From Parietichytrium sp. I65-24A (taxonomy: Eukaryota > Sar > Bigyra > Thraustochytrida > Thraustochytriidae): a stretch of 64,000 nucleotides of DNA. The stretch lies in NCBI GenBank assembly GCA_012862575.1, contig BLSF01000021.1, positions 186,001 through 250,000 on the forward strand, read 5' to 3'. Within the stretch, counting starts at the first letter, position 1; the number at the start of each line of letters is the position of its first letter. Shown one piece after another: positions 29,453 to 38,723 of this stretch. The translations under genes and the position numbers were made by a program. The notes under the pieces are model-generated. The model searched no databases. It was given only the letters and a program-made list of their open reading frames with translations, and had not been told where the DNA came from.

Positions 29453-30474
29453 TATTTCGTTGTTGTCGTTAAGGTGCACCCTCTCCTCGACTCACCGTTT
29501 GGAGCTCAGATTTTCTGATTCTGATTCTGATGAAACCGACTGCTTCGTTTGTGAGATCCAGAACTGCTGACCGTTGTTTGTCGCGATCAAAGATCAAAGA
29601 TCAAATGGCTCAGGTTCAAGCCTGTGTCATTGCTTCTTCTGAGTTCAAGCACTAGAGCTGTGCAGCGTCCGAGGGCTTCACAGCGCCTGTCTCGCTCCCA
29701 AAGTCTGCTTTGCTATTGAGGGACTGCGACGCGGCAAATCGGGACAAGTCCGTCACAGTCAGCGCGCGCTGTCTCTTTTTCTTTTTTGTTTCTATGTTGT
29801 CACTTTGTTGTCACTTGGTTGTCTATGTATTGTCTTTGTGTCTACTTGTTCGATTCCAAAGTTGGTGACTTGTTGTTCCAAGTTTCTTCGCCCGTTCCTC
29901 AATCGCTCCTAGAACGCTCCAAGAACCTTCCGGACCACCTTGCGGAACGCTTACCAGTCCCCCAGACATTTGAGGTTCCTTAGTTACGATCATTCCGCAT
30001 GTTCACTCTGGATGCTACGTAACAGAGGATCTCATCACGTCACTACCATCACCCACTATTCCGCCCTCACAGACCTCACAGTATCTCACAGTCCTCACAG
30101 ATTCTCACTATTCTCATCTTCCAGTACTTCCCGTGCTGGCTGACTTTGGCGACTGCTAGTAGGAGTTGCTATCAGCCGCATAGGGACAGCCGTGACGAGC
30201 TGAGGGATTAGTGAGAGAGAGAAGAGGACAGGTGACATACGAGTCCCAAAAGGGACGTCCTCGGCGCGTACACCACTCTGTCGGGAGGCATCATCAGAAG
30301 GGTGTGCACATTTCTTCTGGGCAAAGGTGCGGTGCGTGCGTGGTAGTGCGGAGCACAGAGTATTGACTGTGAGTGTAGTTCCCGGGGGGGGGGCCCAAAG
30401 GACATACGCGGGTGTTATCGTACCGAGGACACATAGGACACAGAGGACACACGGAGGGGTGCGCGTGAGGGGGA
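29453..30474. other. Divergent intergenic region with CTCACAG repeats
   Basis: About 1 kb, no gene. It has a pyrimidine-rich stretch near 29770-29800 and several CTCACAG units (about 30066-30103). Close to the cNBD gene there are repeats of AGGACACA (30424-30452), a relative of the recurrent promoter motif in reverse orientation. Confidence 0.5.
30424..30452 (-). promoter_or_regulatory. CGAGGACAC/AGGACACA cluster
   Basis: CGAGGACAC is followed by TAGGACACAGAGGACACAC. The first unit is the reverse complement of GTGTCCTCG, the core of the recurrent motif. It ends 22 bp before the ATG at 30475. Confidence 0.4.
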
Positions 30475-31974
30475 ATGGCGAATACGCAGGATGGGCAGGC
30501 GCTGATGGCAGAGGTAGTGGCGCCTCGTAGCGGTAATGATGAGGAGCTGTTCGTGAGCGAGGAAGAGCACGAGCTGAGCGAGGAAGAGGCGCAGAGCGGA
30601 CTGGCGAAGACGCTGTCGGGGCTGGGGTCAATAGTGCGGTGGGTGAGCGACAGCTTGGGTGGGAAACAGCATGAGAGCAAGCTGGTGTCGAATCTGCGGA
30701 AATCTACCATGTTTAGATACTGCTCGGAGAGCTCGCGGCTGATGCTGGCGAATAGCATGGAGCTGGAGACGTTTAAGAAGGGTGACGTGCTGATGATTCA
30801 AAGCGAGCCTCAGAAAAGCGCTATTGTGGTGGTGGATGGCTCAGTGGCCAGGCTCCGCATCTTTGACAATCAGCTGCACCACATGGGCACGATGGGGAAT
30901 ACGGGTAGCGGATCCACGATTGGTATGCTTCACTTGATGCGCGAGGAGAAAACCTTTGCGACGGTCCGAGCGCTGACCGACGGAGCTTGCTTCAGAATCC
31001 AAGCAGACGTCTTCCGAGAGCTCCTGGAAGAATCTCCTGAATTCGCCCAGGAGGTTATATTTTCGCTTTGCAAAGAAGTGAGAGCACACACCAGGCTTCA
31101 ACGAACTCCGCTGTTCTTGCAGTCCGGGAAAGCCATGCCCGCCGAGCCGCTGCCGTGGTTTGCTATTTCTTGCGCGGCCGCTATCGAGTCTTTCTACCGT
31201 AGCGGTCTTAATTCCATTCTCAACGCTCAGCTTTCAGGTCAACCTCGAGGAAAGCTGTTTCCAAACATGCACGTTCAGTTGCCGACAAGAGTGGTGTATA
31301 TCCTTGGGTTCAAGTCCTTGCGAAACATGTTAGACAGCAGAGTACAGATTAGTGAATTTGACAATCCTGAATTGGTAGGACTCGGGCTTGCTATCCTTCC
31401 CGGAGTGATCATGACCCCGATCAGCTCTCTGCTGGAGGCCTGCAATGCAGGAAACACCAACAAAGAGGCACTCCAACTCCGCTGGACGAGAGGCATAGTC
31501 CCTCGCTGTGGCCGTGAAGTCATCTTTGGAATCGGCATTAACCAGCTTTCGGACTTTTGCGAAGAGCGTATGGAGATTTTCGAGTCCCAAAAGCTGAAAA
31601 ACATGGGTGGAAGCTTGGTGGCAGGTGTTTTGTCAGGGTATTTTAGTCACATTCCGCACAATCTCTCGACACTAAAGTTGCTCTACCCTCAAAAGTCGTA
31701 CCGGGAACATTTTGCGGACCTTCAACGCCCATGGAAGACCTGGTTCGATTCAGAAGTAGCACCAATGGGAGTGAACGAGAAGAAAGGCGGCTTCTCGCTA
31801 CGGAATCTCATTCGCTCAATCGCGGTACCAACGTTGACCTGCGTACTTCCAAAGGGTTCATTGATTCGCACTACCCAGATTGCAGGCTCCTTCGTGATCA
31901 TCAACTCCACTATGAATGCGCTTTCGCACATTAACGTGAATGTCTCGGTGTCTCGCACACCAAGCTCGGCGTAG
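30475..31974 (+). CDS. Cyclic-nucleotide-binding-fold protein fused to a mitochondrial-carrier-like domain
   Basis: One exon, 499 residues. An acidic N-terminus (about 1-45) is followed by a cNMP-binding fold (about 75-205: MFRYCSESSRLMLANSMEL, FKKGDVLMIQ, VVVDGSVARL). Its phosphate cassette is degenerate (IGMLHLMREEKTFATVRA, lacking FGE and the usual Arg), so it may no longer bind cAMP/cGMP. The rest (about 225-480) looks like a divergent SLC25-type carrier with repeated half-motifs: GLGLAILPGVIMTPISSLLEA, RWTRGIVPRCGREVIFGIG and SLVAGVLSGYFSHIPHNLS. Mitochondrial carriers exchange metabolites across the inner membrane. The carrier assignment is moderate because the PxD/ExxK signatures are weak. 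The fusion suggests a regulated or scaffold-like carrier. Confidence 0.72.
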   Translation: MANTQDGQALMAEVVAPRSGNDEELFVSEEEHELSEEEAQSGLAKTLSGLGSIVRWVSDSLGGKQHESKLVSNLRKSTMFRYCSESSRLMLANSMELETFKKGDVLMIQSEPQKSAIVVVDGSVARLRIFDNQLHHMGTMGNTGSGSTIGMLHLMREEKTFATVRALTDGACFRIQADVFRELLEESPEFAQEVIFSLCKEVRAHTRLQRTPLFLQSGKAMPAEPLPWFAISCAAAIESFYRSGLNSILNAQLSGQPRGKLFPNMHVQLPTRVVYILGFKSLRNMLDSRVQISEFDNPELVGLGLAILPGVIMTPISSLLEACNAGNTNKEALQLRWTRGIVPRCGREVIFGIGINQLSDFCEERMEIFESQKLKNMGGSLVAGVLSGYFSHIPHNLSTLKLLYPQKSYREHFADLQRPWKTWFDSEVAPMGVNEKKGGFSLRNLIRSIAVPTLTCVLPKGSLIRTTQIAGSFVIINSTMNALSHINVNVSVSRTPSSA

Positions 31975-32347
31975 GCGAGAGAGGTTTCCGCAACTCGGCA
32001 AGTCGCCATGAGTTTTGACGATTGTATTTGTCTCGGTACACTCTGCGGGCTACTCGGCGTGTTTTTGCACGGGATGTTCATTTATTTTTTCCAATCATTT
32101 TTCGCATCAGCAGTGAATCGTTTTTTTCTATAAAAATATATATTAAAATGCTGTTCCCAGATCCTCCAAACTGCGCTTGCGCTCCGGCTGGCAAAGAACC
32201 CGCGTGAAGATATGAGGTAGATTCATCTTTAATCAAGCTACCTTATCGCTGTATTATTCGATCGGACGGCATGGAACGAGACGTGTCTAAATGCTAAGCG
32301 TCCCAAATCTCCGACGGGCTAGCTAGCCGGAATCTCCACCTCCGCAA
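31975..32347. other. Convergent intergenic region
   Basis: 373 bp between the cNBD-carrier stop and the hydratase stop. It is AT-rich with a TATAAAAATATATATTAAAA stretch near 32130-32150, plausible 3' end sequence. No gene is seen. Confidence 0.45.
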
Positions 32348-33508
32348 TCATAGCTTACTTTGTGGCGCAGAATCGTCTTCTTCTACCTGATGAAGGTGAA
32401 TATTTACGGCCTCATGAAGGTGCACGTGAACCCCGCTTTCGTCATCCCTGTCTCCGCCCTGCTCTTGCTGCACCAGTTGTTGCTGTCTCGCTGGAGCTTC
32501 GTCCACCTTTGGAAGCGCTTCACCTTGGCGAGTAGTGTTCCCTTGGTCGTTCTGTACCGTAGGAGCTGGTTGCTTCTCCTCGGTCTTCTCCTCCGGTTTC
32601 GCTGCAATCTTCGGGGCGGTTGCTTTTTTCAAGGGCTCTATGACCCTTTTCCCTCCTGTGTTTGCAGGCCTGGACTTGAGTCCTCCAAGCTGTGCGGCCT
32701 TGGTAAGCAGGTTTCCCGACGTGGAGTGAAACATGAGAGTTTCAAGGTCGACGCCGTGCCTAAGATTTGCTCTCATCCCCTGAGTTTCGAAGGCTCGGTA
32801 TACGCTCCGTTTATTATACGCCAAAAGATCAGCAGGGATTTTGGCCACCCTTTCCGCCATCTCGAGAGTTTGAGACTCAAGGCCATCCAGAGATGAGCAT
32901 TTTGTAGAAAAGCCACGCTCCACGGAAGACGGCCCGTCCATTGTCTCAGCGAGTAGCATTATCGCCAGCGCATTCCGCATTCCGCACAACCAAGGGTAAA
33001 TTTGGTAGTCTGGTAAACCCATGTTTCGCCCCTCGGGGTAGCCGATGCGGGCATTCTCTGCAACGCAGACAATATCGCAAGCAGCAGCTAGTTCCATACC
33101 GCTGCCCAAGCAGTCGCCATGTACTTGAGCTATGACGGGCTTGGCAAGGTCCATGATGTGAAACCATGTTTCCACGGCATTCCGCATTCCCTGGCCGTCT
33201 GACTCGTTAGTAAAGAAAGGGAGAGCGCCCCTGCTTCTTGCGACATCCTGGCCGGAGCAAAAGTCATCTCCTGCACCTCTGATAATGGTCACCCTCACGT
33301 CCGGATCTTGGTCATTCATGAACAGCTGGTTTAACAGCTGCGCTCTCATCACATGACCCATACGATTCTTCCTTTCAGGCGCGTTCAGGGTGATCCTTGA
33401 GATGAACTGTCCAGGACTATCGACAAGAATCTCCGATGGCTCCTCCACCAGCTTGGCGTAGTCCGCCACCGTGTACACCTTCTTGCTTTGCAAGGTCTTG
33501 GAAGGCAT
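32348..33508 (-). CDS. Enoyl-CoA hydratase/isomerase-family protein with PTS1 (SKL) end
   Basis: One exon, 386 residues from the ATG at 33508 (MPSKTLQSKK). The crotonase fold covers about 25-260: RITLNAPERKNRM, the oxyanion-hole segment GAGDDFCSGQDV, and GDCLGSGMELAAACDIV carrying the first catalytic-type Glu. ARIGYPEGRNMGLP carries the second. A Lys/Pro/Gln-rich linker and a His-alternating strand (VHVHLHEAVNIHLHQVEED) follow, and the protein ends in PQSKL. A terminal SKL is the canonical peroxisome signal, so the likely role is beta-oxidation or CoA-thioester chemistry in peroxisomes. The 125-residue tail is unusual for the family. The exact reaction (hydratase, isomerase or hydrolase) is not decided by sequence. 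Confidence 0.88.
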   Translation of the reverse strand: MPSKTLQSKKVYTVADYAKLVEEPSEILVDSPGQFISRITLNAPERKNRMGHVMRAQLLNQLFMNDQDPDVRVTIIRGAGDDFCSGQDVARSRGALPFFTNESDGQGMRNAVETWFHIMDLAKPVIAQVHGDCLGSGMELAAACDIVCVAENARIGYPEGRNMGLPDYQIYPWLCGMRNALAIMLLAETMDGPSSVERGFSTKCSSLDGLESQTLEMAERVAKIPADLLAYNKRSVYRAFETQGMRANLRHGVDLETLMFHSTSGNLLTKAAQLGGLKSRPANTGGKRVIEPLKKATAPKIAAKPEEKTEEKQPAPTVQNDQGNTTRQGEALPKVDEAPARQQQLVQQEQGGDRDDESGVHVHLHEAVNIHLHQVEEDDSAPQSKL

Positions 33509-34335
33509 TCTGGACACCGCTTTCACACTTTCCGTCGCGCTCGTTAACTCGGCTCTCGTTTCGCCAGGACTTCACACAGGTTTTAGCTCGCCTAGTCTGC
33601 TCTGGTCTTGCTCACTCCTTTTCGCAGCACTTGGCCACCGTCCGTCCGTCCGTCCTTGTCAGTCGTTACTCACGAGCAATGTTTCAGGTCTGACTGCCTT
33701 ATGTTTCCGCTTTCAGAACGCTGCTTTTCCTTACAGTTTACACTGTTTACCATACACACGCTTCGATATAATCTGCAGAGCCTCGGAGCATGAGTATTCG
33801 ACCTTTGTTCTTCTTTCCTTCGTGGCCACTTCAAGCCAGTCGCGTTTCACACGTTTCAATCGACTTTGATTGAAATCAAGAACAACAACACCGTCAAAAA
33901 GTTGCATTCACATTCAGCGACATGTCCTATCATCCCGCTGCGGAACGCATTTTGCAAACCGTTGTCGTTCATGTCGTTCATGTCGTTCGTTGTTCTTATT
34001 GTTCCTTCACTGGTCTCTCTACCTATGCTCTCCACCTGAGCTACCGACACCATAGCTGGCTATATTCAATCTTAATGGATTCCTTAGGCAGATTGACCTT
34101 TTACATACCCACAAAATCCCTCGACCCTCCTATCGTTTACCATGGCCACCCTTACCACGCGCACAACAACCTCCCTAATCTCGCTACAATAGATTAAAAT
34201 CTACCCAAAACCCACACCAGAGCCCTACCCCCCGCTACTGCATACTCTACCCGCGGGAGGGCAAAGTGCCGGGGAGGGGTAGGCACGGCCTAGCAGATAC
34301 TCTGGAATCGAGCCCAGTGTTACACACACGTCTCT

Positions 34336-34385
34336 CACACACACACACGCCGTCCTCTTTTCTCTCTCTCTCTCTCTCTCTCTCT
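34336..34385. repeat. CA and CT dinucleotide repeats
   Basis: A CA repeat (34336-34349) is followed by a pure CT tract (34360-34385) in the divergent promoter upstream of PP2C. Confidence 0.9.
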
Positions 34386-34460
34386 GCATAAAACTATTCA
34401 CTCTCACACGACGGGGAAGAGGACAAGAGGACAAGAGGAGAAGAGGACAGGACCTGGAAA

Positions 34461-34520
34461 CGAGAGAGAGAGAGACAGAGAGACAGAGAGACGAGAGAGA
34501 GACAGAGAGAGAGAGAGAGG
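34461..34520. repeat. GA/GACAGA repeat
   Basis: GAGAGA interrupted by GACAGA units over about 60 bp, upstream of the PP2C gene. Confidence 0.9.
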
Positions 34521-34658
34521 GGACAGGTCCGCGACGCAGGTGTGGGAAAGACAGGGTTACAAGGTATAGCTGCGGGATAGACGGTTGCGGAGTGGGAGTT
34601 GGTGTGCGCGACGACCCGGGGAGAAGGGGAGCAGGGGAGCAGGGGGCACAGCAGCGGA

Positions 34659-34689
<31 letters not shown>

Positions 34690-34690
34690 G
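34659..34690. repeat. GA tract next to PP2C start
   Basis: An AGAGAGAGAA(GA)n tract ends 3 bp before the ATG at 34694. GA or CT tracts also precede the Vps34, ankyrin-PDZ and EF-hand/RCC1 starts. Confidence 0.85.
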
Positions 34691-34693
34691 AGG

Positions 34694-35896
34694 ATGGACG
34701 GTCTGCCGCAGCAGTTTGGAATCGAGGCGCAGAGCCCGTACTTGCAGCAGCCGATCACGAGAAAGCACACGCTGGTGGGCAAGGGCAAGGTTGCGGGCAA
34801 GGAGATCAGATGGGGGCTGAGCTCCATGCAAGGATGGCGCGTGACGATGGAGGACGCGCACGCCCATCAGCTGCCGATCAAGAGCAACAGTGACATCGGG
34901 TTCTGGGGTGTGTTCGATGGCCACGGAGGAGACTTCATTGCGAACCAAGTCTCTGCCAACGTCTTGCAGTACATCGAGAATAGTGAGAGCTGGGCCCGCT
35001 ATTTGCAGTCTAAAGATAAAGATCCTGACAATCTTGCGACCGCACTTGCCAAAGCAATGATGGAGGGATTCATCGATTGCGATGAGGCTTTGAAGGAGCT
35101 TCCGCCGGTGCGCTCTGGACAAGACTTTAGCGGGTCCACCGGTGTCGCGTGCATGGTGACTGATACGCACATCATCTTTGCCAACACGGGGGACAGCCGT
35201 GGTGTCCTGTTTTCCAACAACAAACCAAAATTCGGAACGAAGGATCAAAAGCCTTCGGACCCTGAAGAAGTCGTAAGTTTATCTCTGTACTGCGCTATTT
35301 ATAAGGTTGTTTCCTCTGATAAGCTAACCCGTGGATGTTGTAATATTGCTTGAATTTCTCAACAGGCTCGCGTAGAAGCTGCGGGTGGCACCGTGACGGA
35401 CAATCGCATTAACGGAGATCTTGCCTCCGCTAGGTCTTTTGGCGACTATCGTTACAAACTCGATACGAGCCTTCCTCCTTCAAAGCAGCAGATTACCGTG
35501 CTTCCAGAGACAACCGTCATTCGTAAGTTGGCCTTCCTTTTCTTCTGCCTGCTCATCTCCTATGCAACACCGCACTCACTAACTTTGATCTCAATTTCGT
35601 ACTCAGGCCGGTCTACCGAAGATCAGTATATTATCCTGGCGTGCGATGGTGTGTGGGACGTTTGCAGCAATTTTGAGGTCTCAAACCTTTGTCTTGCAGC
35701 AATGAAGCTCGGGTGCGGTATCGGAGTAGTGTGCGAGAAGATTCTTGATGAGTGCTTGATGAAGAGCTCTGGCGACAATATGTCTATGATGTTGATTGTT
35801 TTCCCTGGTGCACCAAAGGAGATCGGCAAGGCCAAGCCTGGCCGCGAGCCGTCTTTGGACGTCATCCGCGAAACTATGGTCAACGCTGTCATCTAA
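34694..35896 (+). CDS. PP2C-type protein phosphatase
   Basis: Three exons, 34694-35272, 35366-35522 and 35607-35896 (introns 93 and 84 bp, both GTAAGTT donors), give 341 residues. All PP2C metal-site motifs are present: GWRVTMEDAH, VFDGHGG, STGVACMVTDTHIIFANTGDS, the NGDLASARSFGDYRYK block and LACDGVWD, plus GDNMSMMLI near the end. The enzyme is an Mn2+/Mg2+ Ser/Thr phosphatase. No signal or membrane segment is present in the spliced form. The second intron is exactly 28 codons long with no stop in frame. Retaining it would insert a hydrophobic segment (LAFLFFCLLISYA) just before the last metal-binding motif. Confidence 0.93.
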
Positions 35897-36199
35897 TAAC
35901 TATATATGTTGTTTTCCGCTGTTTTCCCATAATTATGTGGCATTTTCTTATCAGCTTTTTGTTTTCTCGCCGCCAATCTCGGCTTGTGTGACTTTCATCT
36001 GGCAAGCCTCTAGTAGAGCTGCACTGGAAGAGAGGAGTAGTGAAAACAGTACGGCTGCACACTGTCTGATATTCCCACTTGCAGTTCAACATTTTCTTAT
36101 TCTTCGTAATTCTGAATCTGAATTCTGGAAAAGTTGAAAAGCTTCTGCGCGTTCGTGTGCTCTCGTTCTCCTCAAGAAGAGGCGAGGTGCGAGCAGATC
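35897..36199. other. Intergenic region downstream of PP2C
   Basis: 303 bp, no gene; presumably the PP2C 3' end and the promoter of the DMAC1-like/SAYSvFN pair. Confidence 0.4.
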
Positions 36200-36488
36200 A
36201 TGGCAGAGACGACCCTTGAGAGCTGTCTCACGTAAGTTTGTGCACTCGACTTATAAGAGCGAGCGTGCGTGCGGCAATGAATGGGTCTTCGAGACTAACA
36301 ACCCTGGCGCTTTTTTTTTTTGCAGGTGTCGCGTGATTGGAACAGGGACTTTGGGCGGGGTGTCCGGGTACCTACTGTGGCAGCGGACGACGCTGCCAAA
36401 GTCGCTGGTCAGCAGGAGGGCGACGCTGGCAGTGACTAGCGCTGCATTTGCATCAGCGGCTGTTTACCGATGGAATATGGATATTTAG
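36200..36488 (+). CDS. Small DMAC1/TMEM261-like (DUF4536-type) membrane protein
   Basis: Two exons, 36200-36231 and 36326-36488, with a 94-bp intron (donor GTAAGT, a T11 tract before TGCAG), give 64 residues. The join creates ESCLTCRVIGTGTLGG, matching the CLSCR-x-GTG start typical of DUF4536/DMAC1 proteins. A hydrophobic helix (VIGTGTLGGVSGYLLW) and a second one (RRATLAVTSAAFASAAVY) follow. DMAC1 assists assembly of the distal membrane arm of respiratory complex I in animals; the same role here is inference. The last 19 bases overlap the start of the next gene in another frame. Confidence 0.6.
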
Positions 36489-36994
36489 GAGGCCAGTCTG
36501 GGCCCGAACGAGAGTTGGCCGCGGAGGAAGAAGCTGCCGAACGCGATCTGAACAGACTGCTCTCGTGGAGGTTTTGGGTGAGAAGCAAGTATTTTTGGGG
36601 GGTGGTGGGCTGGTGGGCCGTGACCAGGATCTTGTATGAAGTTGGTGGCGACTACGGTCTCCACTTCATGTGGGTGATTGGGAGCCTCTTTGTGTTAATG
36701 ATGCGAAATCTCGGAGTGCGCGCCCCGGGAACGCTTAGCGCCTGGGCCATGCTCAATGAGAACCTGCAGGCCATAGCGGGATCTACTTCTGGGCAGGAGC
36801 TAGACGCTCAGTTGCGGTCCGGCCCCGCAATGGCGGATCGTGATGAAACTCCGTCTCGCCCCCAGCAATCTCGTATGGACGAAGATGACTTGGATGATGA
36901 GATGTTACAAATGGCTATAGCGGAGTCTTTGCGAGAAACGGATGCTTTGAAAAAACGCACAGGTAAGAAGAAGGGCCGGAGGCTCATATCTTGA
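36470..36994 (+). CDS. SAYSvFN-domain protein with C-terminal ubiquitin-interacting motif (SAYSD1-like)
   Basis: 174 residues in one exon. Two hydrophobic helices (about 40-56 and 64-80) precede GTLSAWAMLNENLQAIAGS and GQELDAQL. This is the SAYSvFN signature (typical GELSAYSVFN...I.GT...EQFD). SAYSD1 binds ufmylated ribosomes at the ER translocon and helps clear stalled nascent chains. Near the end, DDEMLQMAIAESLRE (about 142-156) is a textbook UIM, with the core Ala149 and Ser153, followed by a basic tail. The UIM is not part of the vertebrate protein as I know it and would add ubiquitin binding. The frame upstream of the ATG is closed, so translation must start inside the DMAC1-like reading frame. 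Confidence 0.78.
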   Translation: MEYGYLGGQSGPERELAAEEEAAERDLNRLLSWRFWVRSKYFWGVVGWWAVTRILYEVGGDYGLHFMWVIGSLFVLMMRNLGVRAPGTLSAWAMLNENLQAIAGSTSGQELDAQLRSGPAMADRDETPSRPQQSRMDEDDLDDEMLQMAIAESLRETDALKKRTGKKKGRRLIS

Positions 36995-37212
36995 GACTTG
37001 AAACAAAGTCGAGAGGATTTTTTTTTTCTGAATTCTGAAATATGGACGCTTTAACAAACTAGAAGGATGAATAGAAAAAGTTTTTTATTTTAAGTTTTTG
37101 TTTTTAACGACATCACCATGCGTGATGGAACGAGCGTTTAATTCGTACAAGTTTGAAGTCTTAATCAAGCTACCCACTCTATACAGCTTGCAACCTTGCG
37201 ACAAAAGAATGC

Positions 37213-38064
37213 CTAGTTTTCCAAATGTGGATTCTTGTTTTTGACTGGCGACACCGAAGGCTCGAGATCTACGTAAATCTCCTCGATCCACTCTTTCGCT
37301 TTAGTCAAGCCGTCCTGCACATCGGGCGCGGCTTCTGAGCCGAGGTCTCTGACCGTATTCACGAAGAGGTTTGCAGCAGCGCGGCGGGCGATCGGCCAAT
37401 TCGCAGTAAGTTTTTCGGCATGAAGCAATTTTTGCAGACGTTTCCGCAGCGAGCTGCGATCGCGATGCGGCCGGTCGATGTTCGTCGCAAGCATGCGGTT
37501 AAAGTTGTCAAGCATCGATTTGAAGGGGTTCTTTTCGGACTCTTGGAGGACCGCAGTCAAGAGCAAAGCAAGGTTCTCGTGCCAGGTGAAGATCTTGTTC
37601 GCCCTGTCGTGCATGGCCTTCGGAATCGGCGGGTCTGTCAGCCTCAACTGGTCCACCAAATTGTACATAATCGACTTTTTATTCGCGGGCAACAGCGGCA
37701 CCACGCAGTTCTTGCCTTCGGCAGCCAACGCCGCGCTCATGCCGCTCTTGCCGACCTTCCTCATTGGGATCAGAGAGTCCTTCTCCCCGTCGCTATCGTA
37801 CCCTCTACCCCACGCCGAATTTGAGGCCGATTTCTTCCTCGACTCCGACGACGACTCATCCCGCGGCCTCTTTTTCTGCAGCTGCGAAATCAACCCCCGC
37901 TGCACGATGATCATATCGCATCGCTGCATCAGCACTTCCAAAGGCACGCCCGACGCCATACCGCCGAGCCCACCGAGACTTCCGCCCATTCCGCTCATTC
38001 CGCCCATGCCTCCCATGCCGCCCATACCTCCCATGCTGCTCATATCGGACTCCAAGCTCAGCAT
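37213..38064 (-). CDS. Unknown protein with N-terminal Gly/Met repeat
   Basis: One exon, 283 residues from the ATG at 38064; an in-frame GTG 18 bp upstream is not needed. The N-terminus is a run of MGGMGGMGGM/SGMGG repeats (about 8-40), then PLEVLMQRCDMIIVQRGLI, a helix. A basic/Ser linker (KKRPRDESSSESRKKSAS) resembling a nuclear signal follows. The C-terminal 150 residues are helical and conserved-looking (MYNLVDQLRLTDPPIPKAM, WHENLALLLTAVLQESEKN, ANWPIARRAAANLFVNTVR). I do not recognise the fold. A nuclear scaffold is possible but unsupported by any specific motif. Confidence 0.7.
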   Translation of the reverse strand: MLSLESDMSSMGGMGGMGGMGGMSGMGGSLGGLGGMASGVPLEVLMQRCDMIIVQRGLISQLQKKRPRDESSSESRKKSASNSAWGRGYDSDGEKDSLIPMRKVGKSGMSAALAAEGKNCVVPLLPANKKSIMYNLVDQLRLTDPPIPKAMHDRANKIFTWHENLALLLTAVLQESEKNPFKSMLDNFNRMLATNIDRPHRDRSSLRKRLQKLLHAEKLTANWPIARRAAANLFVNTVRDLGSEAAPDVQDGLTKAKEWIEEIYVDLEPSVSPVKNKNPHLEN

Positions 38065-38723
38065 CTCCGTCTCCTCTCCCACCTATTCCACCTATTCCAC
38101 CTCTTCTTCTCCGACGTCTCTATTCTTGCGACCTGACTGACCTGACTGACCTGACCTCTCCTTCGACACTTGCTGCTGCCCGCTAGCGAACTACACTATA
38201 AAAAGCTAAGAGTTGTGAGGAGCGAGGAGCGAGGGCCGCGCACTGCCCCGGTCGTATGATTCTGGTACGCGCGGACAGTAGGGCGAGAATGGGACCGCGC
38301 TAAGGGTGGGCAGGTTGGGCTAGAGTTTGATAGGCTTGCGCGGTAGGGATGGTGGTAAGACGTTAGGAGTTGGGCTAGGTGGAAACTGTAAAAACGACCC
38401 CACCCCGAGATAGGATTAGATAGGTAGCCGTTAAGGAGAAGGTCGTAGTGAGTGGTAGTGAATTGGCGTAGGAGATTTTTTCCGTTCGTGAGTATTCGCC
38501 CGTCATAATGACGGAATTTGTTGGGGGTGTTGGGCTCATAGTACTCGTGGTTTGAGGAAACCCGGAAGGATCGTCTGGTTGAGCTCACAAGTGCGGCGAA
38601 TACAGTGAAAAGAGAGTTCATCATGATAGAGGGAACTAGAGAACATGCAGAATGTTTCATAATGTACAGAGGCCTGGGAAGGGTGATGATGGACCGGGAA
38701 TAATCAGCAGCATTCACTGTCAG
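38065..38723. other. Intergenic region between two minus-strand genes
   Basis: About 660 bp. A 173-codon minus frame at 38196-38717 starts 7 bp after the methyltransferase stop but has no domain and looks random, so I treat it as 3' flank and promoter. TATTCCACC and CTGACTGAC repeats occur near 38085-38150. Confidence 0.5.

Larger units (their letters stand above)
33509..34693. other. Divergent intergenic region with CT and GA tracts
   Basis: About 1.2 kb with no supported gene. It holds CA and CT repeats (34336-34385), GA/CAGAGA repeats (34461-34520) and a GA tract abutting the PP2C ATG (34659-34690). Confidence 0.55.

Noticed and set aside
36326-36470. Possible fusion of the DMAC1-like and SAYSvFN frames into one protein
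   Set aside because: The SAYSvFN frame has a stop near 36437 between the splice site and its ATG, so a simple single-protein reading is not possible without another unseen intron.
38196-38717. 173-codon minus-strand frame just after the methyltransferase
   Set aside because: Random-looking composition, no domain, position fits 3' flank and promoter.
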